NCBI RefSeq assembly: GCF_001517625.2
Contig: NZ_LN999828.1
Span: 248,001 to 312,000, forward strand
Length of the DNA: 64,000 nucleotides
DNA from: Clostridium sp. AT4
GTDB taxonomy: Bacteria > Bacillota > Clostridia > Lachnospirales > Lachnospiraceae
Direction: 5' to 3'
The notes under the pieces are model-generated. The model was not told where the DNA came from. It did not search any database and saw nothing but the letters and a program-made list of their open reading frames with translations. The translations under genes were made by a program, and so were the position numbers. How positions within the stretch are numbered: the stretch's first letter is position 1; every line of letters starts with the position of its first letter. Shown in pieces: positions 26,367 to 34,505 of this stretch.

Positions 26367-26750
26367 ATGAAATTTTCAACCATACATCACATTGCGATCA
26401 TTGTTTCCGATTATGAAAAATCAAGAGATTTTTATGTAAATAAGCTGGGATTTTCCGTGATACGGGAGAATTACCGGCCGGACAGAGGAGACTGGAAGCT
26501 GGATCTTCGGATCAATGACACTACAGAACTGGAAATTTTTGGAGTATCAAATCCTCCCAAACGAGTGACCAGACCGGAGGCAGCCGGACTGCGCCATCTG
26601 GCCTTTTATACGGAGGATATAGAGAAAGATGTGAAAGAGCTGAAGGAAAAGGGAATTTCCGTGGAACCGATCCGGCTGGATGCGTTTACAGGAAAGAAAA
26701 TGACTTTTTTTGCAGATCCAGATGGGCTTCCTCTGGAGCTGCATGAATAG
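26367..26750 (+). CDS. VOC-superfamily (glyoxalase/bleomycin-resistance-like) protein
   Basis: A 127-residue vicinal-oxygen-chelate protein made of two beta-alpha-beta-beta-beta units. Metal ligands are visible as His in IHHIAIIVSDYEKSRDFY, Glu in TELEIFG, His in GLRHLAFYTED and the C-terminal Glu in LPLELHE. This is the YaeR/GloA2-like subgroup. The ATG at 26367 follows AGAGGAG. Substrate unknown; lactoylglutathione lyase activity should not be assumed in an organism that may lack glutathione. Confidence 0.85.
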   Translation: MKFSTIHHIAIIVSDYEKSRDFYVNKLGFSVIRENYRPDRGDWKLDLRINDTTELEIFGVSNPPKRVTRPEAAGLRHLAFYTEDIEKDVKELKEKGISVEPIRLDAFTGKKMTFFADPDGLPLELHE

Positions 26751-26876
26751 AGAAGTGAATTTTTTCCTTGCAAAATACGCTTTGTTTGCAGTATCATAGA
26801 AACGGATTTTGCAGTACAGAGCATGAGCATTTCAAATGAAACGTAAATTTGATTTAGCCTGGAAGGAAGTGAAAAC

Positions 26877-27728
26877 GTGTTCGAACGGAACGCATTTTTA
26901 AGAGCTTATAATATTGATGAGGCGGATTTTAAGGCAGCCAATGTCCCATGGGAGGAGCTGGCTGCTATTTATGATGACTATTTGTCCATTGAGGGGAAAT
27001 TAAGGGGAATCGGAAAGGAGTTTGTAAATGATTACCTCTATGATATCGAACGGGCGGGAATCCATTCCTATCGTTACCGCACGAAAAGCCCGGGCCATCT
27101 GCTGGAAAAGATTATCCGCAAGCGCAGCGAGCACCCGGGGAGATTTGATCATATTGACCGGACTAATTATCACAAGTATATTACCGATCTGATCGGAATC
27201 CGCGTATTTTTTCTGTACCGGGAGGACTGGATTTATTTTCACAATTATATTACAACGGTGTTTGAAAATGATCCTGAGAACTATGTAGAGGATCGTATCA
27301 GGGATTTTGACGAGGATCCGGAGCATTTTTACATTGCCGAACGGCCAAAGGTTTACCGGAGAAACGGAGATACCCGGATTTACGATGAAGAGCTGATCGA
27401 CATTAAATCGGATGGAATTTACCGGTCGCTTCATTATATTATCAAATACAGGGGCTACTATGTGGAGATCCAGGGAAGAACCCTGTTTGAAGAGGGGTGG
27501 AGTGAGATCGATCACGATATCGTATATCCCTATTTTAAAGATGATGAAATGTTAAAGGATTTTTCCACGCTGTTAAACCGCCTGTCCGGAATGGCAGATG
27601 AAATGAGCTCCTATTTCCGCCGGATGAAGAGCGTCCGGGAAGAGCCGGGGAAGAACCGGAAGGAGAGACGGGCTCTTACAGGCGGCGGAAATATCTGGAC
27701 GGAGCAGGAGGAACGTGAGAGAAAATAG
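26877..27728 (+). CDS. RelA/SpoT-domain protein, small alarmone synthetase-like
   Basis: A 283-residue protein with the (p)ppGpp synthetase fold: KSPGHLLEKIIRK, YITDLIGIRVFFLYRED and YRSLHYIIKYRGYYVEIQGRTLFEEGWSEIDH. There is no HD hydrolase, TGS or ACT domain. The E-x-Q motif (VEIQGRT) resembles the nucleotide-binding site of monofunctional synthetases. Start is GTG at 26877 after GGAAGG. Likely raises (p)ppGpp in response to a local signal; whether it is active cannot be told. Confidence 0.83.
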   Translation: MFERNAFLRAYNIDEADFKAANVPWEELAAIYDDYLSIEGKLRGIGKEFVNDYLYDIERAGIHSYRYRTKSPGHLLEKIIRKRSEHPGRFDHIDRTNYHKYITDLIGIRVFFLYREDWIYFHNYITTVFENDPENYVEDRIRDFDEDPEHFYIAERPKVYRRNGDTRIYDEELIDIKSDGIYRSLHYIIKYRGYYVEIQGRTLFEEGWSEIDHDIVYPYFKDDEMLKDFSTLLNRLSGMADEMSSYFRRMKSVREEPGKNRKERRALTGGGNIWTEQEERERK

Positions 27729-27752
27729 GGGCCGGATTGTCTTGTTTTGGTT

Positions 27753-28718
27753 TTATCTGCCGGATTCCAGCCGGCGGATCAGGGAGTCAAGAATGTGTCT
27801 CCAGAAGACATGAAAGGCCGGATTTTTTCCAAAGCAGCGGACCAGGACTGGGCTGACGGCATAGTATAATCGTATAAAGATACGTCCGGCAGGAGTTTTC
27901 TTCATATGTTCGTCTCTGAAACGGCGAAGGAGCCGGACCTGAGGGCAGTCATAGGAGCCATAGACGCAGGTTGCGATGTAGCAGCCTTCCTTTTGGGAGG
28001 CGGGCTGCGTCTGTTTGTTGGCGGAGGTCTGAGGCTGCTTTGGTGCAGCGTGGCTGGATGAAGCAGCAGATGCTCCCGGCAGAGGCGATTCTAAAACCGG
28101 CTGTGCAGTCTCTTCGTGTACAGGGGCAAAGTGGTGGATACGCTCAACGGGAAGAGAAGCAAGGGTTTGTGTGATTTTCTTTTTTATATACTCTTCATTT
28201 ACGCCGTAGGAGGTCCACAGGTTGATCAAGGGGATTCCGGCTTCCTCACAGATGCAGGCCACCTTTTTGTCCCGTTCCCTCCGCTCAGGCAGCCGGTGGG
28301 TCTGGTCATTGATCTCTATTACAAGAAGAGGGCGGTATGACAGATCTGTAATGATGAAATCTACATTTCGAAAGAGCTCATTCTGATATTTGGCCCCATC
28401 CGTTCTTCTGATAAATGAGGCCAGATTGGCCTGAGCCTGGATCAGGCAGGTATGGGGAAGAAAGGATTTAATACAGTTTAAGTATGCCGTCTCAGTTTTC
28501 GTCACAAGAGATGGTTTTGCTTCATATAAAAATGGAAGCTCCGCTTCAGAGGAGGTCCGGGATACCTGGAAGCCTTCTTCACAGTGGCAGGGGGAACCGG
28601 CATAGTGCCAGCTTCCGCATTTGACGCATTTTATGATCTCACCAGCTTCCCGTTTGGCATAGCAGGTTCTGCATAAGGGATAGCTTCCGCTTTCACTGCC
28701 GCATATTTTACATTTCAT
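27753..28718 (-). CDS. Zinc-ribbon / DUF2726-like / CFI-box fusion protein
   Basis: Three parts are visible. The N-terminus has cysteine pairs (CKICGSE, CRTCYA, CVKCGSWHYAGSPCHC) forming zinc ribbons. Residues about 75-190 resemble DUF2726-type nuclease-like folds: LVTKTETAYLN, VDFIITDLSYRPLLVIEIND, ERRERDKKVACICEEAGIPLINLW. After a Pro/Ser/Ala-rich linker comes a CFI-box-type C-terminus (CYIATCVYGSYDCPQVRLLRRFRDE, then YYAVSPVLV). Minus-strand GGAGG sets the ATG at 28718 (321 residues). Function unknown. Confidence 0.72.
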   Translation of the reverse strand: MKCKICGSESGSYPLCRTCYAKREAGEIIKCVKCGSWHYAGSPCHCEEGFQVSRTSSEAELPFLYEAKPSLVTKTETAYLNCIKSFLPHTCLIQAQANLASFIRRTDGAKYQNELFRNVDFIITDLSYRPLLVIEINDQTHRLPERRERDKKVACICEEAGIPLINLWTSYGVNEEYIKKKITQTLASLPVERIHHFAPVHEETAQPVLESPLPGASAASSSHAAPKQPQTSANKQTQPASQKEGCYIATCVYGSYDCPQVRLLRRFRDEHMKKTPAGRIFIRLYYAVSPVLVRCFGKNPAFHVFWRHILDSLIRRLESGR

Positions 28719-28806
28719 AGGCACAGCCTCCTTATATTTTATAAGAAAATTTTACCACAGTCGGGAAAAAACTGCCAGATCAGAGGAAAAAACTTGAGAA
28801 AATATC

Positions 28807-28884
28807 TTGCTATTTAATCCTCCATCCTTTATAATGTGTGTGTACCAAAGATAAAAGGAGATTGTACTTTCAATGTACAATCTC
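28807..28884 (+). promoter_or_regulatory. guaA promoter and 5'-UTR hairpin
   Basis: TTGCTA (28807-28812), 17-bp spacer, TATAAT (28830-28835). A perfect 10-bp stem GAGATTGTAC/GTACAATCTC (28858-28867, 28875-28884) would form near the start of the transcript. The core of a purine riboswitch is not seen, so the hairpin's role is unknown. Confidence 0.6.
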
Positions 28885-28925
28885 TTTCGATTTATAAGGA
28901 AATAACAGATAGAGGAGATAATCTC

Positions 28926-30467
28926 ATGGCAAGAGAGATGATTATTGTTTTAGACTTTGGCGGCCAGTATAACCAGCTGATTGCCCGCCGTGTCCGTGAA
29001 TGTAATGTTTACTGCGAGGTACATCCCTATAACATGAGTCTGGATCAGATCCGGGAGATGAATCCCAAGGGAATCATTTTTACCGGCGGTCCCGATGTGG
29101 TATTTGAGGATGGAGCACCCCGCTGCTCTAAGGAGATTTTTGAACTGGGTATTCCGGTTCTGGGAATCTGCTATGGCGCTCAGCTGATGAGCTACCTGTT
29201 GGACGGCGTTGTTAAAAAAGCCGTTGTAAGCGAATATGGGCATACAGAAGTAGACGTGGATACAGCCTCTCAGCTTTTTGACGGTGTATCTCCCAAAACC
29301 GTCTGCTGGATGAGCCACGGCGTATATATTGCTGAGGTTCCTGCCGGTTTCCGCATCACTGCTCATACAGAGTCCTGTCCGGTAGCAGGTATGGAGTGTG
29401 CCGAGAAGAATTTCTATGCAGTTCAGTTCCATCCTGAGGTCGTTCACACGAAAGAAGGCACAAAGATGCTTTCCAACTTTGTATATAATGTCTGCGGCTG
29501 CTCCGGCGACTGGAAAATGGATTCCTTCGTAGATACGACAATCAAGGCTCTTCGGGAAAAAATCGGTTCCGGTAAGGTGCTCTGCGCTCTTTCCGGCGGC
29601 GTTGATTCCTCCGTTGCGGCTGTTATGCTTTCCAAGGCCATCGGAAAACAGCTGACCTGTGTTTTCGTAGATCACGGTCTGCTCCGTAAAAACGAAGGCG
29701 ACGAGGTAGAAGCGGTATTCGGTCCCGAAGGTCCTTATGACTTAAACTTCATCCGCGTGAATGCACAGGAGCGTTTCTACGAGAGATTAAAGGGCGTGGA
29801 GGAGCCTGAGGCAAAGCGCAAGATCATTGGAGAGGAATTTATCCGCGTATTTGAGGAGGAAGCCAAAAAAATCGGAGCAGTGGACTATCTGGTTCAGGGA
29901 ACCATTTATCCCGACGTGATTGAGTCCGGACTTGGAAAGTCCGCAGTGATCAAATCCCATCATAACGTAGGCGGGCTTCCGGAGCATGTTGATTTCAAGG
30001 AGCTGGTAGAACCTTTAAGACTGCTCTTTAAGGATGAGGTCCGCAAGGCAGGACTGGAGCTTGGCATTCCTGAAAATCTGGTATTCCGTCAGCCATTCCC
30101 CGGCCCCGGTCTGGGCGTGCGCATCATCGGAGAGGTAACGGCAGACAAGGTGCGGATCGTACAGGACGCTGACGCTATCTACCGTGAGGAGATTGCAAAG
30201 GCAGGAGCAGACAAGAATCTGGGCCAGTACTTCGCCGCCCTTACCAATATGCGCTCCGTTGGATGCATGGGAGATGAAAGAACCTATGACTACGCTATCG
30301 CCCTCCGTGCCGTGCTCACAAGCGATTTCATGACTGCAGAGTCCGCACAGATCCCCTGGGAAGTCCTGGCAAAAGTCACCAGCAGGATTGTAAATGAGGT
30401 CAAAGGCGTGAACCGCGTGCTGTATGACTGTACGGGGAAGCCGCCGGCGACGATTGAGTTTGAATAA
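28926..30467 (+). CDS. guaA: GMP synthase (glutamine-hydrolysing)
   Basis: Converts XMP to GMP with glutamine and ATP. The amidotransferase domain has the nucleophile in [13 protein letters not shown] and catalytic His-Pro-Glu in QFHPEV. The ATP-pyrophosphatase P-loop is [12 protein letters not shown], followed by a C-terminal dimerisation domain ending [15 protein letters not shown] at 28926 after GAGGAGAT gives the usual 513 residues; the longer frame to 28836 runs through the promoter. Its last codons serve as an integration site for the downstream mobile elements. Confidence 0.97.
   Translation: MAREMIIVLDFGGQYNQLIARRVRECNVYCEVHPYNMSLDQIREMNPKGIIFTGGPDVVFEDGAPRCSKEIFELGIPVLGICYGAQLMSYLLDGVVKKAVVSEYGHTEVDVDTASQLFDGVSPKTVCWMSHGVYIAEVPAGFRITAHTESCPVAGMECAEKNFYAVQFHPEVVHTKEGTKMLSNFVYNVCGCSGDWKMDSFVDTTIKALREKIGSGKVLCALSGGVDSSVAAVMLSKAIGKQLTCVFVDHGLLRKNEGDEVEAVFGPEGPYDLNFIRVNAQERFYERLKGVEEPEAKRKIIGEEFIRVFEEEAKKIGAVDYLVQGTIYPDVIESGLGKSAVIKSHHNVGGLPEHVDFKELVEPLRLLFKDEVRKAGLELGIPENLVFRQPFPGPGLGVRIIGEVTADKVRIVQDADAIYREEIAKAGADKNLGQYFAALTNMRSVGCMGDERTYDYAIALRAVLTSDFMTAESAQIPWEVLAKVTSRIVNEVKGVNRVLYDCTGKPPATIEFE
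30456..30466 (+). other. Probable attL: guaA 3'-end direct repeat
   Basis: GAGTTTGAATA forms the last codons of guaA and recurs exactly at 55413-55423, next to the integrase gene of element 2. The guaA 3' end is a known site-specific target of integrative elements. The repeat is short, so the exact core is uncertain. Confidence 0.6.
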
Positions 30468-30474
30468 TATATTA

Positions 30475-30516
30475 GAGCCAAGAAATGCCTATTTTACGGG
30501 CTTTCTTGGCTCTTTC
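30475..30516 (+). terminator. guaA terminator
   Basis: Eleven-bp stem GAGCCAAGAAA/TTTCTTGGCTC (30475-30485, 30502-30512) followed by TTTCT. If the attachment core is the guaA 3' end, this terminator is supplied by the element. Confidence 0.8.
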
Positions 30517-30575
30517 TATGTCTGGTGACAATCAAATGACAATACTTTTTTAATATTATTGTAAATAATTTCTTC

Positions 30576-31007
30576 TTATTTAGCTGGGAATTGACTCTTC
30601 CAGTCTAAATACTCTTTTTCTGTAATCTCTTCATTTCTGAATTTCTGGTACATATCAGCCCATGTTCCAATATGATCCAGCATATTTAAAGAATCATGTC
30701 CTTTGTCTTTAAACATGAGTTGTGGTACGCCGGACTCATCTCGGTAGGCGTGCAGACCATATTGATCCTCTAAAGCAAATAATGCGTGCATGACACTAAC
30801 ATAAGTATCAAAGTTTGGATCAGACATGGCGTATGGACTGATTTTTAATGAGTTTGCTATTTTTTCTAATTGTTCTGATGATGGAAAACGATTCCCAAGT
30901 TCATAATTTCTAATTGCCGATTCGCTCAATCCGGACATGATTGCCAATTCTTTCTGTGTATATCCTTGATCGATCCGGAATTTTCTTATTTTCTCACCTA
31001 CTGTCAT
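30576..31007 (-). CDS. XRE-family repressor of element 1
   Basis: A 143-residue protein with an N-terminal helix-turn-helix (IRKFRIDQGYTQKELAIMSGLSESAIRNYELGNRFP) and a C-terminal part (DTYVSVMHALFALEDQYGLHAYR) typical of regulators next to Xis/Int modules of Firmicute mobile elements. Divergent from xis; three TTCA/TGAA-type palindromes lie in the 175-bp gap. Probably represses excision genes. Confidence 0.85.
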   Translation of the reverse strand: MTVGEKIRKFRIDQGYTQKELAIMSGLSESAIRNYELGNRFPSSEQLEKIANSLKISPYAMSDPNFDTYVSVMHALFALEDQYGLHAYRDESGVPQLMFKDKGHDSLNMLDHIGTWADMYQKFRNEEITEKEYLDWKSQFPAK

Positions 31008-31055
31008 AAGAAAACACTCCTTTGCTGATTGTTACTTAAAAGTATAGCATAAACA

Positions 31056-31159
31056 GTTCAAAAATGAAATATAAAAATAAACCGTTCAATTTTGAAATTA
31101 TTCTATTGACAGTACGGAAATGAAATGTTATGATGCATATACACCGTTCGATAATGAAC
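31056..31159. promoter_or_regulatory. xis/int promoter with three palindromic operators
   Basis: GTTCAAAAATGAA (31056-31068), GTTCAATTTTGAA (31084-31096) and GTTCGATAATGAAC (31146-31159) share a GTTC-n5/6-TGAA(C) palindrome and surround a promoter, TTGACA (31106-31111), 17 bp, TATGAT (31129-31134). This is a cooperative operator layout for the divergent XRE repressor. A fourth copy of the motif lies at 55345-55362. Confidence 0.7.
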
Positions 31160-31182
31160 TGAAAAAGAAAGGAGGGATATAG

Positions 31183-31371
31183 ATGGCTAGTAAATTATTT
31201 ATATCAGCAAAAGAAGTAGCGAAAGAATTAGAAGTATCTGATTCCTATGCGTATCGTTTGATCCGTCAGTTAAATGCGGAATTGGAGCAAAAAGGTTTCG
31301 TTGTTGTCAAAGGAAAAATCAGCCGTAAATATTTTGAAGAACGAGTTTACGGTATGAACGAAATGAAATAG
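31183..31371 (+). CDS. Excisionase-like protein (Xis)
   Basis: A 62-residue winged-helix protein: KEVAKELEVSDSYAYRLIRQLNAELEQKGFVVVKGKISRKYFEERVYG. Size, sequence style and place immediately before the integrase match Tn916-family-like excisionases of Firmicute elements. AAAGGAGGG upstream; 14 bp to int. Confidence 0.85.
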   Translation: MASKLFISAKEVAKELEVSDSYAYRLIRQLNAELEQKGFVVVKGKISRKYFEERVYGMNEMK

Positions 31372-31385
31372 CAGGAGGTGATGTT

Positions 31386-32471
31386 TTGACAGTAATCAAA
31401 AACAAAAAGTCAAATACTTACGAGGTAAGAACCTATTATAAGGACTGGACCGGCGTAAGAAAGCAGAAGACGAAAAGGGGATTTAAACGCAAATGTGATG
31501 CCCAGGAATGGGAAAGAGCGTTTAAATTAAAGGAGAATTTGAGTCTGGATATGTATTTTGAAGATTTTGTAGATCTTTATCTGAATGATATCAAATCCAG
31601 AATCAAATATAATACCTGGCTGACGAAAAAGCATATTGTAGAAAAAAAGATTCTCCCATATTTTTCGAAAAAGAAGTTGCAGGAAATAAAACCTTCCGAT
31701 ATTCGACAGTGGCAGAACACCATGATGAACTATCGGAATAAACAAGGAGAAGGCTATTCGCAGGTCTATCTAAAGACCATCCATAATCAGCTGAGTGCAA
31801 TTTTGAATCATGCAGTTAATTTCTATGATTTGAAAAGCAATGCTGCACGCAAGGCGGGATCTATGGGAAAAGAAAGAACAAAAGAAATGCTTTTCTGGAC
31901 AAAAGAAGAGTATATGAAGTTCATTGAAGCGGTGGCGGATAAGCCAATCTCCTTTTATGCATTTGAAATTCTATATTGGTGTGGAGTGCGTATGGGAGAG
32001 TTGTTAGCACTGACACCGGCAGATTTCGATTTTCAGGCTTGTACTATCCGGATCAATAAATCTTATCAAAGATTAGAAGGGAAGGATATTATTACGGATC
32101 CTAAGACTGTGAAGAGTAATCGCATAATTACCATGCCGGAATTTTTAAGCGAAGAATTAGAATCATATATAGGAATGCTGTATGGTTTAAATGAAAATGA
32201 CAGGATATTCCAAATTTCAAAAAGCTATCTTCATCATGAAATGGATCGTGGTGTGAAGTTGTCAGGGGTGAAGAGAATACGAATCCATGATTTACGACAT
32301 TCTCATGTGTCATTGTTGATTAATATGGGATATTCTGCGGTGGCAATTGGAGAAAGGGTAGGGCATGAAAGTGTGGAGATCACATATCGATATGCACATT
32401 TGTTCCCGACAATTCAAACAGAGATGGCGGAAAATCTAAATCAGGAAAGAGAGGAATATCTGGATGAGTGA
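31386..32471 (+). CDS. int: Tyrosine recombinase (integrase) of element 1
   Basis: A 361-residue phage-type integrase with an N-terminal AP2-like arm-binding domain (YEVRTYYKDWTGVRKQKTKRGF), a SAM-like core-binding domain, and a catalytic domain with Arg in WCGVRMGELLAL, HDLRHSH (H-x-x-R) and the nucleophile in ITYRYAHLFP. TTG start at 31386 after AGGAGGTG. Similar throughout to the integrase at 55486-56604, consistent with both elements using guaA. Confidence 0.92.
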   Translation: MTVIKNKKSNTYEVRTYYKDWTGVRKQKTKRGFKRKCDAQEWERAFKLKENLSLDMYFEDFVDLYLNDIKSRIKYNTWLTKKHIVEKKILPYFSKKKLQEIKPSDIRQWQNTMMNYRNKQGEGYSQVYLKTIHNQLSAILNHAVNFYDLKSNAARKAGSMGKERTKEMLFWTKEEYMKFIEAVADKPISFYAFEILYWCGVRMGELLALTPADFDFQACTIRINKSYQRLEGKDIITDPKTVKSNRIITMPEFLSEELESYIGMLYGLNENDRIFQISKSYLHHEMDRGVKLSGVKRIRIHDLRHSHVSLLINMGYSAVAIGERVGHESVEITYRYAHLFPTIQTEMAENLNQEREEYLDE

Positions 32472-32826
32472 AAAAAATAGGGATAACAAGAATCGGTGGC
32501 GTAATGTGACCATAGCGTTTCGAATGTCTCCGGAAGAAAATGAAGAGCTGGATTTAAGAGTAAAACTTTGTGGATACCAGACGAGACAAGAATATATCAT
32601 TGAAAGCGTTTTACATCAAAAAGTCACAGCAGTAGGAAATCCGTTGATGTTAGTACAGTTTAGAAAACAGCTTCGAGGGATTGAAGAGGAACTAAAAAGG
32701 TTAACTACATTAGAGGATGCCGATGAAGAGTTGTTTACACCTATTCGAACAATGTTGGAGATATTAAATGCATTTGCAGAAGAAAGAAACTATGAAAAAA
32801 GGAAAAAAGAAAAAGCCCAGAAATAA
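32464..32826 (+). CDS. MobC-like relaxosome accessory protein
   Basis: A 120-residue basic protein with a ribbon-helix-helix start (RWRNVTIAFRMSPEENEELDLRVKLCGYQTRQEYIIESVLHQKV), as in plasmid mobilisation accessory proteins that bind oriT. Overlaps the integrase gene by 8 bp. It may instead regulate the int operon. Confidence 0.7.
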   Translation: MSEKNRDNKNRWRNVTIAFRMSPEENEELDLRVKLCGYQTRQEYIIESVLHQKVTAVGNPLMLVQFRKQLRGIEEELKRLTTLEDADEELFTPIRTMLEILNAFAEERNYEKRKKEKAQK

Positions 32827-32892
32827 TCTGAGCAAGTTCCCTGATCATCAGAATAACTGATATATCACCTTAACAACTTGAGTATATCACAA

Positions 32893-32911
32893 AATTGTTG
32901 TTGCAACAATT
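32893..32911. repeat. Short palindrome before the RepA-like gene
   Basis: AATTGTTG-TTG-CAACAATT in an AT-rich gap. Possibly a protein-binding or origin-associated site; no more can be said. Confidence 0.3.
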
Positions 32912-32959
32912 GTTAAATTCTGTTTGCCAGGGACTTGCCCGGTTGGGCAGGAGGTGGAA

Positions 32960-33961
32960 ATGGAAGATAATTATAGAGAAGTAAAAAAGGCAGAACCATG
33001 CCTGAAATTGATCCACATGGATCAGGTTGAAGTGGAAGAAATCGAATGGCTCTTTTATCCCTTCATACCATATGGGAAGGTCACTATTATTCAGGGAGAT
33101 CCTGGAGAGGGGAAGACTACTGTGGTGTTGCAGATCATAGCAAAATTAACAAAGGGAGAACCAATACTAAATGAGATAACCGAAGAAGAAACAGGTGTAA
33201 AGCCAATCAATGTGATTTATCAAACAGCTGAAGATGGATTGGGCGATACAATCAAACCAAGATTGTTAGCGGCAGGGGCGGATTGTTCCAGAGTCTTGGT
33301 GATTGATGACCAGGATCAGCCATTAACAATGGTAGATGCAAGGCTGGAAGAAGCGATTATACAGACGAAAGCAAGACTTGTAGTATTAGATCCAATTCAA
33401 GGCTTTCTAGGGGCTGGTGTTGATATGCATAGGGCAAATGAGATTCGCCCATTGATGAAAAGAATTTCTGTATTAGCAGAGAAATATCAATGTGCTATTA
33501 TTCTGATCGGTCATATGAATAAGAATAGTAATGGAAAATCATCCTATCGTGGATTGGGGTCTATTGACTTTCAAGCGGCAGCAAGAAGCGTATTGATTGT
33601 TGGAAGAGTGAAAGATGAACCGGAAATCCGAGTGATCTGTCACGTAAAGAGTTCTCTTGCTCCGGAAGGAGATGCTATCGCCTTTCGATTAGACAAAGAA
33701 AAAGGATTCCATTGGATTGGGAAATATGACATCAGTGCAGAGGACTTATTATCTGGTGATGGACGAGGGCAAAAGATCCGAAGTGCGAAAGAATTTTTAA
33801 AAGAGATCTTAGAGAATGGCTCAATGGAACAGGCAAAAATAGCGGAAGAAGCAGAAGAACGAGGAATTAAAAAGAAAACACTTTGGAATGCGAAGAAGGA
33901 GCTGCAGATTGACTCTGTGAAAATAGGAAATAAATGGTTTTGGATGTTGCAAGAAGAGTAA
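32960..33961 (+). CDS. RepA-like AAA ATPase (AAA_25)
   Basis: A 333-residue RecA-fold ATPase: PYGKVTIIQGDPGEGKTTVVLQI (Walker A), VIYQTAEDGL, RLVVLDPIQGFLGAG (Walker B) and IILIGHMNKNSNGKSSYRGLGSIDFQAAARS. Belongs to the hexameric RepA/AAA_25 helicase-like group common in mobilizable elements. The C-terminal winged-helix-like region AKIAEEAEERGIKKKTLWNAKKEL may bind DNA. GGAGG supports the ATG at 32960. Likely involved in post-excision replication; inferred. Confidence 0.83.
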   Translation: MEDNYREVKKAEPCLKLIHMDQVEVEEIEWLFYPFIPYGKVTIIQGDPGEGKTTVVLQIIAKLTKGEPILNEITEEETGVKPINVIYQTAEDGLGDTIKPRLLAAGADCSRVLVIDDQDQPLTMVDARLEEAIIQTKARLVVLDPIQGFLGAGVDMHRANEIRPLMKRISVLAEKYQCAIILIGHMNKNSNGKSSYRGLGSIDFQAAARSVLIVGRVKDEPEIRVICHVKSSLAPEGDAIAFRLDKEKGFHWIGKYDISAEDLLSGDGRGQKIRSAKEFLKEILENGSMEQAKIAEEAEERGIKKKTLWNAKKELQIDSVKIGNKWFWMLQEE

Positions 33962-34032
33962 AGGAAGATGGCAAGATTACCATATCTTAAAGAATAGGGA
34001 ATCTTGCCACCTTGAACAAAAGGAGTGAAGCG

Positions 34033-34266
34033 ATGAAAAAAGTACAGATTGATTATGAACTGTTTCGAAAATTGATCTTTTATCATCTGGGTTCAAATGA
34101 TCAGTATGAAGAAGAGATTCGAAATGGCTTGGAAGAAAAATTGGATGCATTAGTCAGACATGAACTCTATACGAAGTATAAGACTGCTCCTTCTGAGGAA
34201 GAGCAGGAGAAAGCACGACAGGAATATTTAGATAAGCGTGGAGTGTCAGCCAGTTATCGATGGTGA
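34033..34266 (+). CDS. Small conserved protein of integrative mobilizable elements
   Basis: A 77-residue acidic helical protein (DYELFRKLIFYHL, EEIRNGLEEKLDALVRHELYTKYKTAPSEEEQEKARQEYLDKRG) of a type often found just upstream of Mob_Pre-type relaxases (possibly DUF3847). The ATG at 34033 follows AAAGGAG. Function unknown. Confidence 0.65.
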   Translation: MKKVQIDYELFRKLIFYHLGSNDQYEEEIRNGLEEKLDALVRHELYTKYKTAPSEEEQEKARQEYLDKRGVSASYRW

Positions 34267-34384
34267 TGTTTGTTTGGGGAATATAGAACAGGAGCGTGGC
34301 ACGCACCTGTATCATACCAAACAAGGAGAATTGCTGTAGGGTATAGAGCCGATACCGTACTGGCTGATTTGAAAGCTCCCGGCA

Positions 34385-34460
34385 GGGCGCAAGGGTACTT
34401 TTGATGGACGTTAGGCTGTCGAAAGTGCTTTTGCGTTACTTTTGACAAAAGTAACAAAAC
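34385..34460. other. Candidate oriT of the MobV relaxase
   Basis: The gap before the relaxase gene contains a perfect hairpin, GTTACTTTT-GAC-AAAAGTAAC (34435-34455), preceded by a related TACTTTTGATGG...CGAAAGTGCTTTTGCG segment. Position and structure suit an origin of transfer; the nick site is not defined. The rest of 34,267-34,505 shows no gene. Confidence 0.55.
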
Positions 34461-34505
34461 ATAATTGCCATATCTGGCGTTTTAAAATGAAGGAAAGGAG
34501 ATTTA

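Noticed and set aside
28836-28925. N-terminal extension of GuaA
   Set aside because: The upstream frame starts directly at the promoter -10 and reads through the leader hairpin; the ATG at 28926 has a proper ribosome binding site and family N-terminus.
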